Of a stretch of 64,000 nucleotides of DNA, positions 18,275-27,070 are shown one piece after another. The number at the start of each line of letters is the position of its first letter. The stretch's first letter is position 1. A model generated the notes under the pieces. It did no database searches. It had not been told where the DNA came from and saw only the letters and a program-made list of their open reading frames with translations. Source of the stretch: Thiodiazotropha sp040506195 (GTDB taxonomy: Bacteria > Pseudomonadota > Gammaproteobacteria > Chromatiales > Chromatiaceae); the NCBI GenBank assembly GCA_040506195.1, contig JBEVXH010000005.1, positions 186,001-250,000 on the forward strand. Reading direction: 5' to 3'. A program made the position numbers and the translations under genes.

Positions 18275-18752
18275 GGAGCCTGCAACCGTCATCAGCATTG
18301 ATGATGAACACGCAGTCGTAGAGACAGAACAACGCCCAGCCTGCGGCGCCTGTGCCAATGCCGACGGATGCAGTACCTCCGTACTCAGCGGGCTCTTCAA
18401 ACGACGACACAACAGGCTCAGGGTTTCCAATCCCATTCATGCCAGGCCGGGCCAGCGGGTTATTATCGGATTGCAGGAGAATGCGCTTCTGAAAGTCTCT
18501 TTTCTTGCGTACCTGCTACCGCTCGTATGTATGATATTGATGGCGATCCTGATGCAGGCTGCAGCAACGCTTTTTCTATGGCAGATTGGGGAACTCCCGC
18601 AAGTGGTCGGTGGTCTATTGGGCCTGATTGGCGGATTTATTCTACTCAGGCAACTTGCCGGGCAGAAGCAGAATGAAGCATGTTATCAAGCAGTCATATT
18701 GCGCCTGGCCGGCACGCTGAACGTTGAGTTTTCAAAAGAGTATATTGGCTAG
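18267..18752 (+). CDS. rseC: SoxR-reducing / sigma-E regulatory protein RseC (MucC)
   Basis: RseC is a small inner-membrane protein linked to sigma-E control and to reduction of SoxR. The 161-residue product shows the family layout: a cytoplasmic N-terminus with a cysteine cluster (ACGACANADGCS, four Cys-type positions that may bind a metal or iron-sulfur centre), then two transmembrane helices (about 76-97 and 108-128) separated by a short loop. It overlaps the 3' end of rseB by 8 bp. Its precise biochemical role remains unsettled in all organisms. Confidence 0.93.
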   Translation: MIEEPATVISIDDEHAVVETEQRPACGACANADGCSTSVLSGLFKRRHNRLRVSNPIHARPGQRVIIGLQENALLKVSFLAYLLPLVCMILMAILMQAAATLFLWQIGELPQVVGGLLGLIGGFILLRQLAGQKQNEACYQAVILRLAGTLNVEFSKEYIG

Positions 18753-18834
18753 ATGCCTACCCGCCGCTGACCGAAACCTTGTTTCCATGGCATTTTGCTT
18801 GCGCTATCTTCGAGTTATCTCCAGGAGCTGTAAC

Positions 18835-20271
18835 ATGAGACTAATTAAAATCCCCGCATACATCTTTACAGTAGTCATACTGGGATTCATCTTTACTGTT
18901 CCGCTAAATGCCAGGGAGCTGCCGAATTTTGCGGATTTAGCGGAAGAAAATGCCCCTTCAGTGGTGAATATCAGCACCAAACAGAAGTCTCTGAGTCAAA
19001 ACCTGCAGCGTTTCAACATTCCTGAGTTGGAAGATTTCCCAGAGGGCAGTCCACTTGGGGAACTGATGAAAAAGTTTTTTGGAAATCATGGATTCCCAAT
19101 GCCGGACGAGGGGCCTGAAAAGCGCTCGCTCGGCTCCGGATTCATTATTTCAGCGGATGGGTACATACTGACCAACAACCATGTTGTCGATGAGGCGGAT
19201 CAGATTCTGGTGCGCATGAATGACCGCAGAGAGTTCGTGGCCGAGGTGATTGGTAAGGATGAGCGCAGCGATATCGCCCTGATAAAAATCGATGCCGAGG
19301 ATCTTCCGGTGGTGGAGATAGGGGATTCAAAAAGGCTTAGAGTGGGCGAATGGGTGTTGGCGATCGGATCGCCTTTTGGTTTCGATCATTCAGTTACCGC
19401 GGGTATCGTGAGCGCTAAAGGCCGTAATCTACCAAGCGAGAATTATGTCCCTTTCATCCAGACCGATGTGGCTATCAATCCCGGTAATTCAGGGGGGCCG
19501 CTGTTTAATCTCGATGGCAGGGTCGTTGGCATCAATTCTCAGATCTACAGCCGTTCGGGCGGTTTTATGGGACTCTCATTCGCCATACCCATTGAGATGG
19601 CGATCGATGTTGCCGAACAGCTGAAGACCCGGGGGCGCGTCACCCGTGGCTGGCTTGGTGTATTGATTCAGGATGTAACCAATGATCTTGCCGACAGCTT
19701 TGGCATGGAGCATCCCAGTGGCGCACTGATCGCACGCGTACTGCCGGATAGCCCTTCAGAAGAGGCGGGATTGCAGGTAGGTGATGTCATTTTGGAGTTT
19801 AACGGCGCCAAGATCGCCACCTCTTCTGAGTTACCTCCACTGGTGGGCAGCAGTAATGTGGATAAGCCTGCGCTACTGAGAATTTTACGCAACGGCAAAA
19901 TCAAAGAGATCGATGTCAATATCGGAGAGCTGCCGGCGGAGGATGAAATGGCGCTGGCCGGTAATCAGGCACCGAAAGTCTCGGAGAACCGACTCGGTCT
20001 GATGGTCTCATCGGTCAGTCCGCAATTGCAAAAAGAGTTGCGCCTACCCAGTCAGCGCGGTGTAGTGGTGGACTCGGTGACGGGGCAAGCCGCGCGGGAA
20101 GCCGGTATCCAGCAAGGTGACATTATCATTATGATAAATCAGCAAGAGATTGAGGGAGTAGAACATTTTAACAGATCGGTCAAGGAGTTAGCGACAGACA
20201 AAACAGTACCCCTACTGGTTCATCGCAATACGGGGCCAATTTTTCTCGCATTGCGCGTTCCTGAAGAGTGA
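18835..20271 (+). CDS. mucD: Periplasmic serine protease DegP/MucD (HtrA family)
   Basis: This 478-residue protease/chaperone removes misfolded envelope proteins and dampens sigma-E signalling. It has a signal peptide (residues 1-26), an S1C protease domain with the triad His116 (TNNHVVD), Asp146 (RSDIALIK) and Ser219 (GNSGGPL), and two PDZ domains (about 265-350 and 385-470). I choose ATG 18835 because CAGGAG lies eight bases upstream and a proper signal peptide follows; the frame is open further upstream only as overlap with rseC. It is the fifth gene of the sigma-E operon, the order seen in Pseudomonas mucABCD. Confidence 0.96.
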   Translation: MRLIKIPAYIFTVVILGFIFTVPLNARELPNFADLAEENAPSVVNISTKQKSLSQNLQRFNIPELEDFPEGSPLGELMKKFFGNHGFPMPDEGPEKRSLGSGFIISADGYILTNNHVVDEADQILVRMNDRREFVAEVIGKDERSDIALIKIDAEDLPVVEIGDSKRLRVGEWVLAIGSPFGFDHSVTAGIVSAKGRNLPSENYVPFIQTDVAINPGNSGGPLFNLDGRVVGINSQIYSRSGGFMGLSFAIPIEMAIDVAEQLKTRGRVTRGWLGVLIQDVTNDLADSFGMEHPSGALIARVLPDSPSEEAGLQVGDVILEFNGAKIATSSELPPLVGSSNVDKPALLRILRNGKIKEIDVNIGELPAEDEMALAGNQAPKVSENRLGLMVSSVSPQLQKELRLPSQRGVVVDSVTGQAAREAGIQQGDIIIMINQQEIEGVEHFNRSVKELATDKTVPLLVHRNTGPIFLALRVPEE

Positions 20272-20510
20272 CCGCTCTGCATTTCTATTACAGAGAGGGT
20301 TGCCATCTTTGCGATGACATGCTGATGGAGCTTGAACGGCTGCAAGCGGAGTGGGGCTTTGAGCTTATCGCGGTCGATATCGAGCGTAATCCCGCCATCC
20401 GGGAGAAGTACCAGACTAGGATACCGCTACTGGAAGATCACCAGGGAAGGTGTCTGAGTGAGTATTTTCTCGACCAGATGACGCTTCTACGCTATTTGCA
20501 GGGCGCTTGA
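20268..20510 (+). CDS. Glutaredoxin-like thioredoxin-fold protein
   Basis: This 80-residue protein has a thioredoxin-like fold with the redox pair Cys12-x-x-Cys15 (GCHLCDDM), the VDIERNP strand and the cis-proline region RIPLLED, as in the glutaredoxin-like DUF836 family. It may reduce disulfides in the cytoplasm; no partner is known. The GTG start overlaps the mucD stop by 4 bp, so it is coupled to the sigma-E operon. A strong terminator follows 40 bp downstream and closes the operon. Confidence 0.85.
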   Translation: MTALHFYYREGCHLCDDMLMELERLQAEWGFELIAVDIERNPAIREKYQTRIPLLEDHQGRCLSEYFLDQMTLLRYLQGA

Positions 20511-20549
20511 TTTGGTATCATTACTGGTTTGCGGCATCAAACAACGATT

Positions 20550-20581
20550 GAAACGCCCCGAGACGGGGCGTTTCTGTTTTT
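20550..20581 (+). terminator. Rho-independent terminator after the sigma-E operon
   Basis: A perfect stem GAAACGCCCCG / CGGGGCGTTTC with a three-base loop spans 20550-20574 and is followed by TGTTTTT. It ends the rpoE operon just before lepA at 20603. Confidence 0.9.
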
Positions 20582-20602
20582 CGACGAGATCTTCAGGGCT
20601 CT

Positions 20603-22408
20603 ATGGCAGATTTGCAACATATCCGTAATTTTTCAATCATTGCACACATCGATCATGGGAAGTCGACAATTGCGGATCGATTTATCCAGAATTGTGGAGG
20701 ATTGTCTGATCGTGAGATGGCGGATCAGGTATGTGATTCCATGGATCTGGAGCGCGAGCGGGGCATTACGATCAAGGCACAGAGTGTAACGCTCGATTAT
20801 CGGGCTGAAAACGGCGAGACATATCAACTCAACTTTATCGATACCCCCGGACATGTGGATTTTTCCTATGAAGTGTCCCGTTCCCTCTCGGCCTGTGAAG
20901 GTGCGTTGCTGGTAGTCGACGCTGCACAGGGTGTGGAGGCACAGAGTGTAGCCAATTGTTATACCGCTATCGAGCAGGGACTCGAAGTGCTGCCTGTGCT
21001 GAATAAAATTGATCTGCCGTCGGCGGATCCCGAACGGGTCATCAATGAGATCGAAGAGATTATCGGGCTGGATGCCGGGAATGCAATTCGGGTCAGTGCC
21101 AAAACAGGTCTGGGTATCGATGAACTGCTGGAGCAGCTGGTGGCAACCATTCCTCCCCCTTCCGGGGATACAGATGCGCCTTTGCAGGCGCTTATCATCG
21201 ATTCCTGGTTTGATTCCTATGTGGGAGTGATTTCTCTGATACGCGTCATGAATGGAGTAATCAGGCCAAAGGACAAGATGCGGATAATGTCCACAGGGCG
21301 GGTTTTCCAGGTGGAGAAGGTGGGTGTTTTCACCCCTAAACAACTCAATAAATCACAACTGGGGACCGGAGAGGTGGGTTTTGTCATTGCAGGCATCAAG
21401 GAGATAGACGGTGCCCCCGTGGGTGACACCATCACGCTTGAGAACCGCCAGGCATCTGCACCTCTGCCCGGGTTCGAAGAGATGCACCCACGGGTCTTCT
21501 CCGGCCTCTATCCGGTCAACTCAGATGACTATGAGGCCTTGCGGGATGCACTTCAGAAACTGCGCCTCAATGATGCCGCACTGCACTATGAGCCGGAGAC
21601 CTCACAAGCCCTGGGATTTGGTTTTCGTTGCGGTTTCCTGGGCATGCTGCACATGGAGATAGTCCAGGAGCGCCTGGAACGCGAGTACGATCTCGATCTG
21701 ATCACCACCGCGCCCTCCGTGGTGTATGAGGTGTTGAAAAACAGCGGTGAACTGATTCATATCGAGAATCCGGCTGCATTACCCGACCCCAGCAAGATCG
21801 AAGAGGTCCGCGAACCCGTGATCAATGCAACGATCCTTGTGCCCCAGGACTACCTGGGTAACGTGATCACGCTTTGTATTGAAAAGCGTGGTGTACAGAA
21901 AAACATGCAATACCTGGCCGGGCAGGTACAGTTGAGCTACGAACTGCCGATGAACGAAGTAGTGCTCGATTTCTTCGATCGGCTCAAGTCGGTGAGTCGC
22001 GGGTATGCATCATTCGAATATGAGTTCACCCATTTTCAAGTGGCCCCACTGGTGAAGCTGGATGTGTTGATCAACGGTGACCGGGTGGATGCCCTCTCTT
22101 TGATCGTTCACAAAGACCAGTCCCAAAGCCGTGGTCGTGAACTGACAACGAAAATGAAGGAGATCATTCCGCGGCAGATGTTTGAAGTTGCCATCCAAGC
22201 GGCGATCGGAAATAAAATCATTGCCCGAACGACGGTCAAGGCTTTGCGTAAGAATGTAACGGCCAAATGTTACGGGGGCGATATCACGCGCAAGCGCAAG
22301 CTGCTTGAGAAGCAGAAAGCGGGAAAAAAGCGTATGAAACAGGTTGGTAAGGTAGAAATCCCACAGGATGCCTTTCTTGCCGTGCTGCAAGTGGGTAAGG
22401 ATAATTAA
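20603..22408 (+). CDS. lepA: Elongation factor 4 (LepA), ribosomal back-translocase GTPase
   Basis: LepA is a translational GTPase that acts on ribosomes during elongation or initiation, mainly under ionic or thermal stress. The 601-residue product is full length. G1 is AHIDHGKST (residues 15-23), G2/G3 are RGITI and DTPGHVDF, and G4 is NKIDLP. The EF-G-like domains and the LepA-specific C-terminal domain (residues about 490-601, with FEVAIQAAIGNKIIARTT and KRKLLEKQKAGKKRMK) are intact. It begins the lepA-lepB-DUF4845-rnc-era-recO-pdxJ block, which is conserved in gammaproteobacteria. Confidence 0.98.
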   Translation: MADLQHIRNFSIIAHIDHGKSTIADRFIQNCGGLSDREMADQVCDSMDLERERGITIKAQSVTLDYRAENGETYQLNFIDTPGHVDFSYEVSRSLSACEGALLVVDAAQGVEAQSVANCYTAIEQGLEVLPVLNKIDLPSADPERVINEIEEIIGLDAGNAIRVSAKTGLGIDELLEQLVATIPPPSGDTDAPLQALIIDSWFDSYVGVISLIRVMNGVIRPKDKMRIMSTGRVFQVEKVGVFTPKQLNKSQLGTGEVGFVIAGIKEIDGAPVGDTITLENRQASAPLPGFEEMHPRVFSGLYPVNSDDYEALRDALQKLRLNDAALHYEPETSQALGFGFRCGFLGMLHMEIVQERLEREYDLDLITTAPSVVYEVLKNSGELIHIENPAALPDPSKIEEVREPVINATILVPQDYLGNVITLCIEKRGVQKNMQYLAGQVQLSYELPMNEVVLDFFDRLKSVSRGYASFEYEFTHFQVAPLVKLDVLINGDRVDALSLIVHKDQSQSRGRELTTKMKEIIPRQMFEVAIQAAIGNKIIARTTVKALRKNVTAKCYGGDITRKRKLLEKQKAGKKRMKQVGKVEIPQDAFLAVLQVGKDN

Positions 22409-22435
22409 CTCTCCAGGAGAGGATGCAAAAAAACA

Positions 22436-23281
22436 ATGAATTTTGATTTTCCTACATTTCTTGTTGTCGCCAGTGCCCTGACAGGCGCCATCTGGTTGTT
22501 GGACAGCATCTTTCTGGCACCGAAACGACGTCGGTTGGCAACTGGTCACAGTGTGGGTACGGATGAGGTTTCAGCCGCAGTAAAAGAGCCTCTGATCGTT
22601 GAGTACTCACGTTCTTTCTTTCCTGTAATATTTGCCGTATTGATCCTCCGTTCCTTTCTGGTGGAACCATTTCGTATTCCTTCCGGATCGATGATGCCTA
22701 CGCTGCTGGTTGGGGATTTTATTCTGGTGAACAAGTTCAGCTACGGAATACGCTTGCCCGTCTTGAATAAGAAAATAATCGAACTGGGTGATCCGCAGCG
22801 GGGTGACCCTGTCGTCTTCCGTTATCCAAAACAGCCATGGGTGGATTACATCAAGCGTGTCATCGCGATACCGGGGGACACGGTCTATTACCGAAGCAAG
22901 ACCCTGTATGTGAATGGAGAGGCGATGCCGCAAACTCCTGTGGGTCGGTATACAGGTACCGGCAGTGGAACGCGCATGACCGGTGCCATTATGGCCATGG
23001 AAGATCTTGATGGGACTGAACATTCGGTTCTGATCAATCCACTTGCACCTGATCTGCCCACCGGATGCAGGGTATTGAGCCAGGGACCGATCACCATTCC
23101 ACAAGGACAATATTTCGTGATGGGCGACAATCGGGACAACAGCAACGATAGCCGCTGCTGGGGGTTGGTTCCCGATGAGAATCTTGTCGGTAAGGCCTTC
23201 GGTATCTGGATGAATTGGGATTCCGAAATCGATTCATTCCCGCCAATAGCCTGGGAACGCATCGGAAAGGGTATTGAATAG
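22436..23281 (+). CDS. lepB: Signal peptidase I
   Basis: LepB is the inner-membrane protease that removes Sec and Tat signal peptides on the periplasmic face. The 281-residue protein has two N-terminal membrane segments (about residues 5-26 and 60-76) and the serine-lysine dyad Ser85 (RIPSGSMMPT) and Lys140 (YIKRVIAIPGD). The GDNRDNSNDSR box near the C-terminus is conserved. The ATG follows lepA by 27 bp with AGGAGAGG upstream, so both genes are co-transcribed. Confidence 0.97.
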   Translation: MNFDFPTFLVVASALTGAIWLLDSIFLAPKRRRLATGHSVGTDEVSAAVKEPLIVEYSRSFFPVIFAVLILRSFLVEPFRIPSGSMMPTLLVGDFILVNKFSYGIRLPVLNKKIIELGDPQRGDPVVFRYPKQPWVDYIKRVIAIPGDTVYYRSKTLYVNGEAMPQTPVGRYTGTGSGTRMTGAIMAMEDLDGTEHSVLINPLAPDLPTGCRVLSQGPITIPQGQYFVMGDNRDNSNDSRCWGLVPDENLVGKAFGIWMNWDSEIDSFPPIAWERIGKGIE

Positions 23282-23364
23282 TCGTTTTAAACAAAATTCA
23301 CTTGCTGAATAGTCTGTTATAGGCTATTTGTGCAGATTCTTCATGAAATATCGAGGTATCTCGA

Positions 23365-23739
23365 ATGCAATCACTACAGAAACAAAAAGGACTCACGTTT
23401 ATCAGTTGGTTGGTGATCCTGATCGTAGCGGGTTTTTTGGCTTATGTCGGTATCAAGATCACGCCTGTCTATATCGATCACTATGCAGTTAAAGCTGCTC
23501 TTAGTTCACTGGAGAACGATCCGTTAACAGCTCGCAAGTCGAAGAGGGAAATTCGCAATATGATTGCCAAGAGGTTGGATATAAACAATATCCGACATAT
23601 CAATCGGGATCACATCAATATAAAACGCAGTGGTAAGAACACGATAATCAGCATTGTATATGAGGAACGTCGACCCATTGTATATAACATCTCATTGCTA
23701 ATGACCTTTGAAGAAACTGTAGAGTTGTCAGCCAATTGA
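23365..23739 (+). CDS. DUF4845 family membrane protein with pilin-like N-terminus
   Basis: This 124-residue protein has an N-terminal membrane helix (about residues 10-30) and a soluble periplasmic part. The start resembles type IV pilins: a short basic leader ending in KG, then LTFISWLVILIVAGF, but the glutamate at mature position 5 that pilins usually have is serine or tryptophan here. Genes of the DUF4845 family sit between lepB and rnc in many gammaproteobacteria. The ATG follows GAGGT by eight bases, and the stop overlaps the TTG start of rnc. Function is unknown. Confidence 0.85.
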   Translation: MQSLQKQKGLTFISWLVILIVAGFLAYVGIKITPVYIDHYAVKAALSSLENDPLTARKSKREIRNMIAKRLDINNIRHINRDHINIKRSGKNTIISIVYEERRPIVYNISLLMTFEETVELSAN

Positions 23740-24422
23740 AAGCTGATGTCGATAAGTTGTGCCGAGAATTCGGCTACCGCTTTACAGATCCGCAGTTGAT
23801 GGAACAGGCGCTGACACATCGCAGCGCTGGTGGCAAAAACAATGAACGCCTGGAATATCTCGGTGACGCCATTTTAGGGTTCGTCATCGCCGACGAACTG
23901 TTCAACCATTTTCAAGAAGCGACCGAAGGGCAGTTGAGTCGCTTGCGTTCAAGCCTGGTCAAGCGCGATACCCTGGCCGAAGTGGCCCGCGACTTCAATC
24001 TCGGCGACTACCTCCACTTGGGACAGGGTGAGCTGCGCAGTGGCGGTCAAAGCAGAGACTCAATTCTGGCGGATGGATTGGAGGCGATCTTCGCATCGAT
24101 CTATCTGGATGGGGGTTATAAGGAGTGTCGTCATGTGATTCAGGCTATTTTTCTGCCTCGACTGAGTAGAATGAGCCTGGAGAATCAACAGAAAGACCCC
24201 AAGACAGGATTACAGGAGTATCTGCAGGCGAATAAGATCGATTTGCCCAGTTATGAGATTGTGGATATCAAAGGTGATCCCCACAACCAGCTCTTTACCG
24301 TAAACTGCGCTGTTATAGGTTTGGGAAAGAAGGCTACAGGAGAAGGCTCAAGTAGAAGAAAGGCTGAACAGGATGCTGCAGCGAAAATGCTGACGCTTTT
24401 AAAAGATGACCAAATCAAATAA
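23736..24422 (+). CDS. rnc: Ribonuclease III
   Basis: RNase III cleaves double-stranded RNA and processes rRNA precursors and structured mRNAs. The 228-residue product has the signature NERLEYLGDAILG, the second acidic site LADGLEAIFASIYLDGG and a C-terminal double-stranded RNA-binding domain (about residues 155-225). The start is a TTG that overlaps the DUF4845 stop as TTGA; no ATG exists before residue 22, and the TTG start gives the usual family N-terminus. The gene overlaps era by 17 bp, the standard rnc-era arrangement. Confidence 0.96.
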   Translation: MKADVDKLCREFGYRFTDPQLMEQALTHRSAGGKNNERLEYLGDAILGFVIADELFNHFQEATEGQLSRLRSSLVKRDTLAEVARDFNLGDYLHLGQGELRSGGQSRDSILADGLEAIFASIYLDGGYKECRHVIQAIFLPRLSRMSLENQQKDPKTGLQEYLQANKIDLPSYEIVDIKGDPHNQLFTVNCAVIGLGKKATGEGSSRRKAEQDAAAKMLTLLKDDQIK

Positions 24423-25305
24423 CCATTGCGGATATGCAGCGATCGTCGGACGTCCGAATGTTGGTAAATCGACACTTCTGAACCGCTTGCTGGGTTTCAG
24501 GTTGGCCATTACTTCACACAAGGCGCAAACTACGCGCCATACAATTCTTGGCATCAATACGCTCGCCGGAGGCCAGGTGATCTATGTGGATACACCGGGA
24601 ATTCATCAGCGTAGCGACAATGCCATGAACCGCTATCTCAACCGCACCGCTAAAACAGTGCTGGCGGATGTGGATCTGCTGATATTCGTGGTTGATGCCT
24701 TGAGCTGGAACAGTGAGGATGAAAAGGTGTTGACTCTGATCAAGCAGGTCGAAACGCCCACTATACTTGTTGTCAACAAGGTCGATCGAATTAAACAGAA
24801 AGAGAGGCTATTGCCCTATCTTTCCGATCTCTCTTCTCGCCATCACTTCATTGAGATCGTACCGGTATCGGCAAAAAACGGAAGGAATCTGGATACGCTT
24901 CAGGAACTGGTGCTTCGGACATTGCCGGAAGCTGAGAATGTCTATCCGGACGACCAGTTGACCGACCGGCCTGAAAAATTCTTTGCCGCCGAGATGATTC
25001 GGGAACAGATTACCAGAAGGTATGCCAAGGAGTTGCCCTATGCGGTATCTGTTGAAATAGAGCGTTTTGAGGAACTGTCAGGGCTTTATCGTATCCATGC
25101 AGTCATTTGGGTTGAGAAAGCGGGACAGAAGGGGATCCTGATCGGCAAGGACGGGCAGGCCCTGAAGGAAGTGGCTACTCAGGCGAGGAAAGCCATGCAG
25201 CAGTTCTTTGATTGCAAGGTACACTTGGAGCTCTGGGTTAAAGTGAAAAAAAGCTGGTCAAGTGATGAGGCGGCATTGATCCGGTTGGGCTACGGCGAAA
25301 CTTAA
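24406..25305 (+). CDS. era: GTPase Era, 16S rRNA binding and 30S maturation
   Basis: Era binds the 3' end of 16S rRNA and helps assemble the 30S subunit. The 299-residue protein has the G1 motif GRPNVGKS, G3 DTPG, G4 NKVD and a C-terminal KH domain with GKDGQALKEVATQARKAM-like residues. Length and motifs are normal. It overlaps rnc and is followed by recO nine bases downstream, so the three genes form one transcript. Confidence 0.98.
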   Translation: MTKSNNHCGYAAIVGRPNVGKSTLLNRLLGFRLAITSHKAQTTRHTILGINTLAGGQVIYVDTPGIHQRSDNAMNRYLNRTAKTVLADVDLLIFVVDALSWNSEDEKVLTLIKQVETPTILVVNKVDRIKQKERLLPYLSDLSSRHHFIEIVPVSAKNGRNLDTLQELVLRTLPEAENVYPDDQLTDRPEKFFAAEMIREQITRRYAKELPYAVSVEIERFEELSGLYRIHAVIWVEKAGQKGILIGKDGQALKEVATQARKAMQQFFDCKVHLELWVKVKKSWSSDEAALIRLGYGET

Positions 25306-25314
25306 CAGGCCCAA

Positions 25315-26013
25315 ATGAATGAATTAAGTCCGGCATTTGTAATACACCGAAGAGACTATCGTAATACCAGCCTCCTGCTGGAACTTTTTCTTGCCAATCA
25401 GGGACGGATGCCAGCGATAGCCCGTGGTGCGAAATCCGGTCATTCCCCCCGTGCCCTGTTGTTACAACCCTTTTCTCCCCTAGGTGTTACTTTGAGCGGC
25501 AGAGGTGAGGTTAAAAATCTTACACAGGTAGAACCGGATGGTCATCCCTATCGTCTGAAACAAGAGATGATCTATTGTGGAATCTATTTGAATGAGCTGT
25601 TGATGCGTCTGCTACAGAGAGGAGATCCCTACCCATCCCTCTATGTCCATTATCAGCAAACACTTGCCAGACTTGCCTTTGGGGAATCCGCCAACCAGTG
25701 TTTAAGGGACTTCGAAGTCTCCCTGGTAAGAGAGTTGGGATATGGGTTATTGTTGGATCGCACCGCGGATACCGATGAGCCGATTTCGCATGGGCAGCTA
25801 TATGAATATCACATCGAGCATGGTCCTGTTGTCGCAACTGGTAGTGGCACGGGCAGTGGCATTCATGGTCAGACACTGATCAGTCTGCATCGTGGAGAGA
25901 GGCTGGATGAGCGGGGCAGAGTGGAGGCAAAACAACTCATGCGTCGGGTCATCAGCTATTATCTGGGTGACAAGCCCCTTAAAAGCAGGGAGCTCTTTCA
26001 ATCCCTAAAATAA
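25315..26013 (+). CDS. recO: DNA repair protein RecO
   Basis: RecO works with RecR and RecF to load RecA at single-strand gaps. The 232-residue product has the N-terminal OB fold (FVIHRRDYRNTSLLLELF and GRMPAIARGA) and the helical C-terminal part with LRDFEVSLVRELGYG. The zinc-binding cysteines of some RecO proteins are absent, as in most gammaproteobacteria. It follows era with no room for a promoter. Confidence 0.96.
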   Translation: MNELSPAFVIHRRDYRNTSLLLELFLANQGRMPAIARGAKSGHSPRALLLQPFSPLGVTLSGRGEVKNLTQVEPDGHPYRLKQEMIYCGIYLNELLMRLLQRGDPYPSLYVHYQQTLARLAFGESANQCLRDFEVSLVRELGYGLLLDRTADTDEPISHGQLYEYHIEHGPVVATGSGTGSGIHGQTLISLHRGERLDERGRVEAKQLMRRVISYYLGDKPLKSRELFQSLK

Positions 26014-26194
26014 GTAGAGAAAGGCGCTTATTTCCAACTCGGGTGAGTGATATTATGAATACCGCAGGCCGTGAAATAACACCAATTACCACAAATAATC
26101 GCAGATTGTGAATCGTATACACTCCCAATATTTAAGTGTGATTGATGCGTAATAAATATGGTGCGACTGGCTTTAAATTTTGCGGTCAGATTTA

Positions 26195-26224
26195 TTTTAG
26201 CTTTTTAGCTTTTTAGCTTTTTTT
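26195..26224 (+). repeat. Tandem 8-bp TTTTTAGC repeat upstream of pdxJ
   Basis: About three copies of TTTTTAGC run in tandem and end in a seven-base T run, about 33 bases before the pdxJ start codon. The 243-bp recO-pdxJ gap otherwise holds only a weak member of the AT-rich spacer repeats. Copy number could vary by slippage; a regulatory effect is not shown. Confidence 0.7.
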
Positions 26225-26256
26225 CAAACTATCCTTTTTTTGAAGGCGCTACATAG

Positions 26257-26991
26257 ATGGACGGAAAAGAGATTTTACTTGGTGTCAATATTGACCACGT
26301 GGCCACCTTGCGTCAGGCGCGCGGAACCCGATATCCCGAACCGGTACAGGCCGCCCTGGTTGCAGAACAGGCAGGCGCAGATGTGATCACCCTGCATTTG
26401 CGAGAGGATCGCAGACACATCCAGGATAGAGATGTTGAAATCTTAAGCGACCTGTTGCAAACGCGAATGAATCTTGAGATGGCTGCAACATCGGAAATGG
26501 CCGCCATTGCAAAACGCTTTAGCCCCCACGACTGTTGTTTGGTGCCGGAAAAACGAGAGGAGTTGACCACCGAGGGTGGTCTGGACGTGGCAGGTAATTT
26601 GGACTACATGACTGATTTCTGTGCTGAGCTTAATGATGACGGAATCCGTGTATCACTCTTTATCGATGCAGATTCCAAGCAGTTGGAGGCCGCTAAGGAA
26701 TGTGGTGCGCCTGTAGTTGAAATACATACCGGTCACTATGCAGATGCGGCATCAGACAGAATCAAGCGTTCCGAACTGGAACGTATAATCAATGCAGTAG
26801 AATATGGAAACAGCCTTGGATTACAGGTCAATGCGGGGCATGGACTGGATTACCATAATGTTAAAGCCATTGTCGCCATAGCAGGGATCATCGAGTTGAA
26901 TATCGGACACGCTATAATCTGTCGTGCGCTTTTCCGTGGTCTTGACCAGGCAGTAAGAGAGATGAAGGCGCTCTGTAGCAATATGATTTAG
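26257..26991 (+). CDS. pdxJ: Pyridoxine 5'-phosphate synthase
   Basis: PdxJ condenses 3-amino-1-hydroxyacetone phosphate with deoxyxylulose 5-phosphate to pyridoxine 5'-phosphate. The 244-residue protein shows GVNIDHVATLRQARGT, the LREDRRHIQDRD catalytic segment, LVPEKREELTTEGGLD and NAGHGLDYHN, all typical. It is the last member of the conserved lepA-to-pdxJ block but is separated from recO by 243 bp and may have its own promoter. It is convergent with the DUF389 gene; I see no terminator in the 79-bp gap. Confidence 0.97.
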   Translation: MDGKEILLGVNIDHVATLRQARGTRYPEPVQAALVAEQAGADVITLHLREDRRHIQDRDVEILSDLLQTRMNLEMAATSEMAAIAKRFSPHDCCLVPEKREELTTEGGLDVAGNLDYMTDFCAELNDDGIRVSLFIDADSKQLEAAKECGAPVVEIHTGHYADAASDRIKRSELERIINAVEYGNSLGLQVNAGHGLDYHNVKAIVAIAGIIELNIGHAIICRALFRGLDQAVREMKALCSNMI

Positions 26992-27070
26992 TGTAAACAG
27001 ACACCGGTGCGATATGGTTACTGCCTGATACGGTCAATCATTGGCCACGAATATCCAGTGTCAGCATTCA

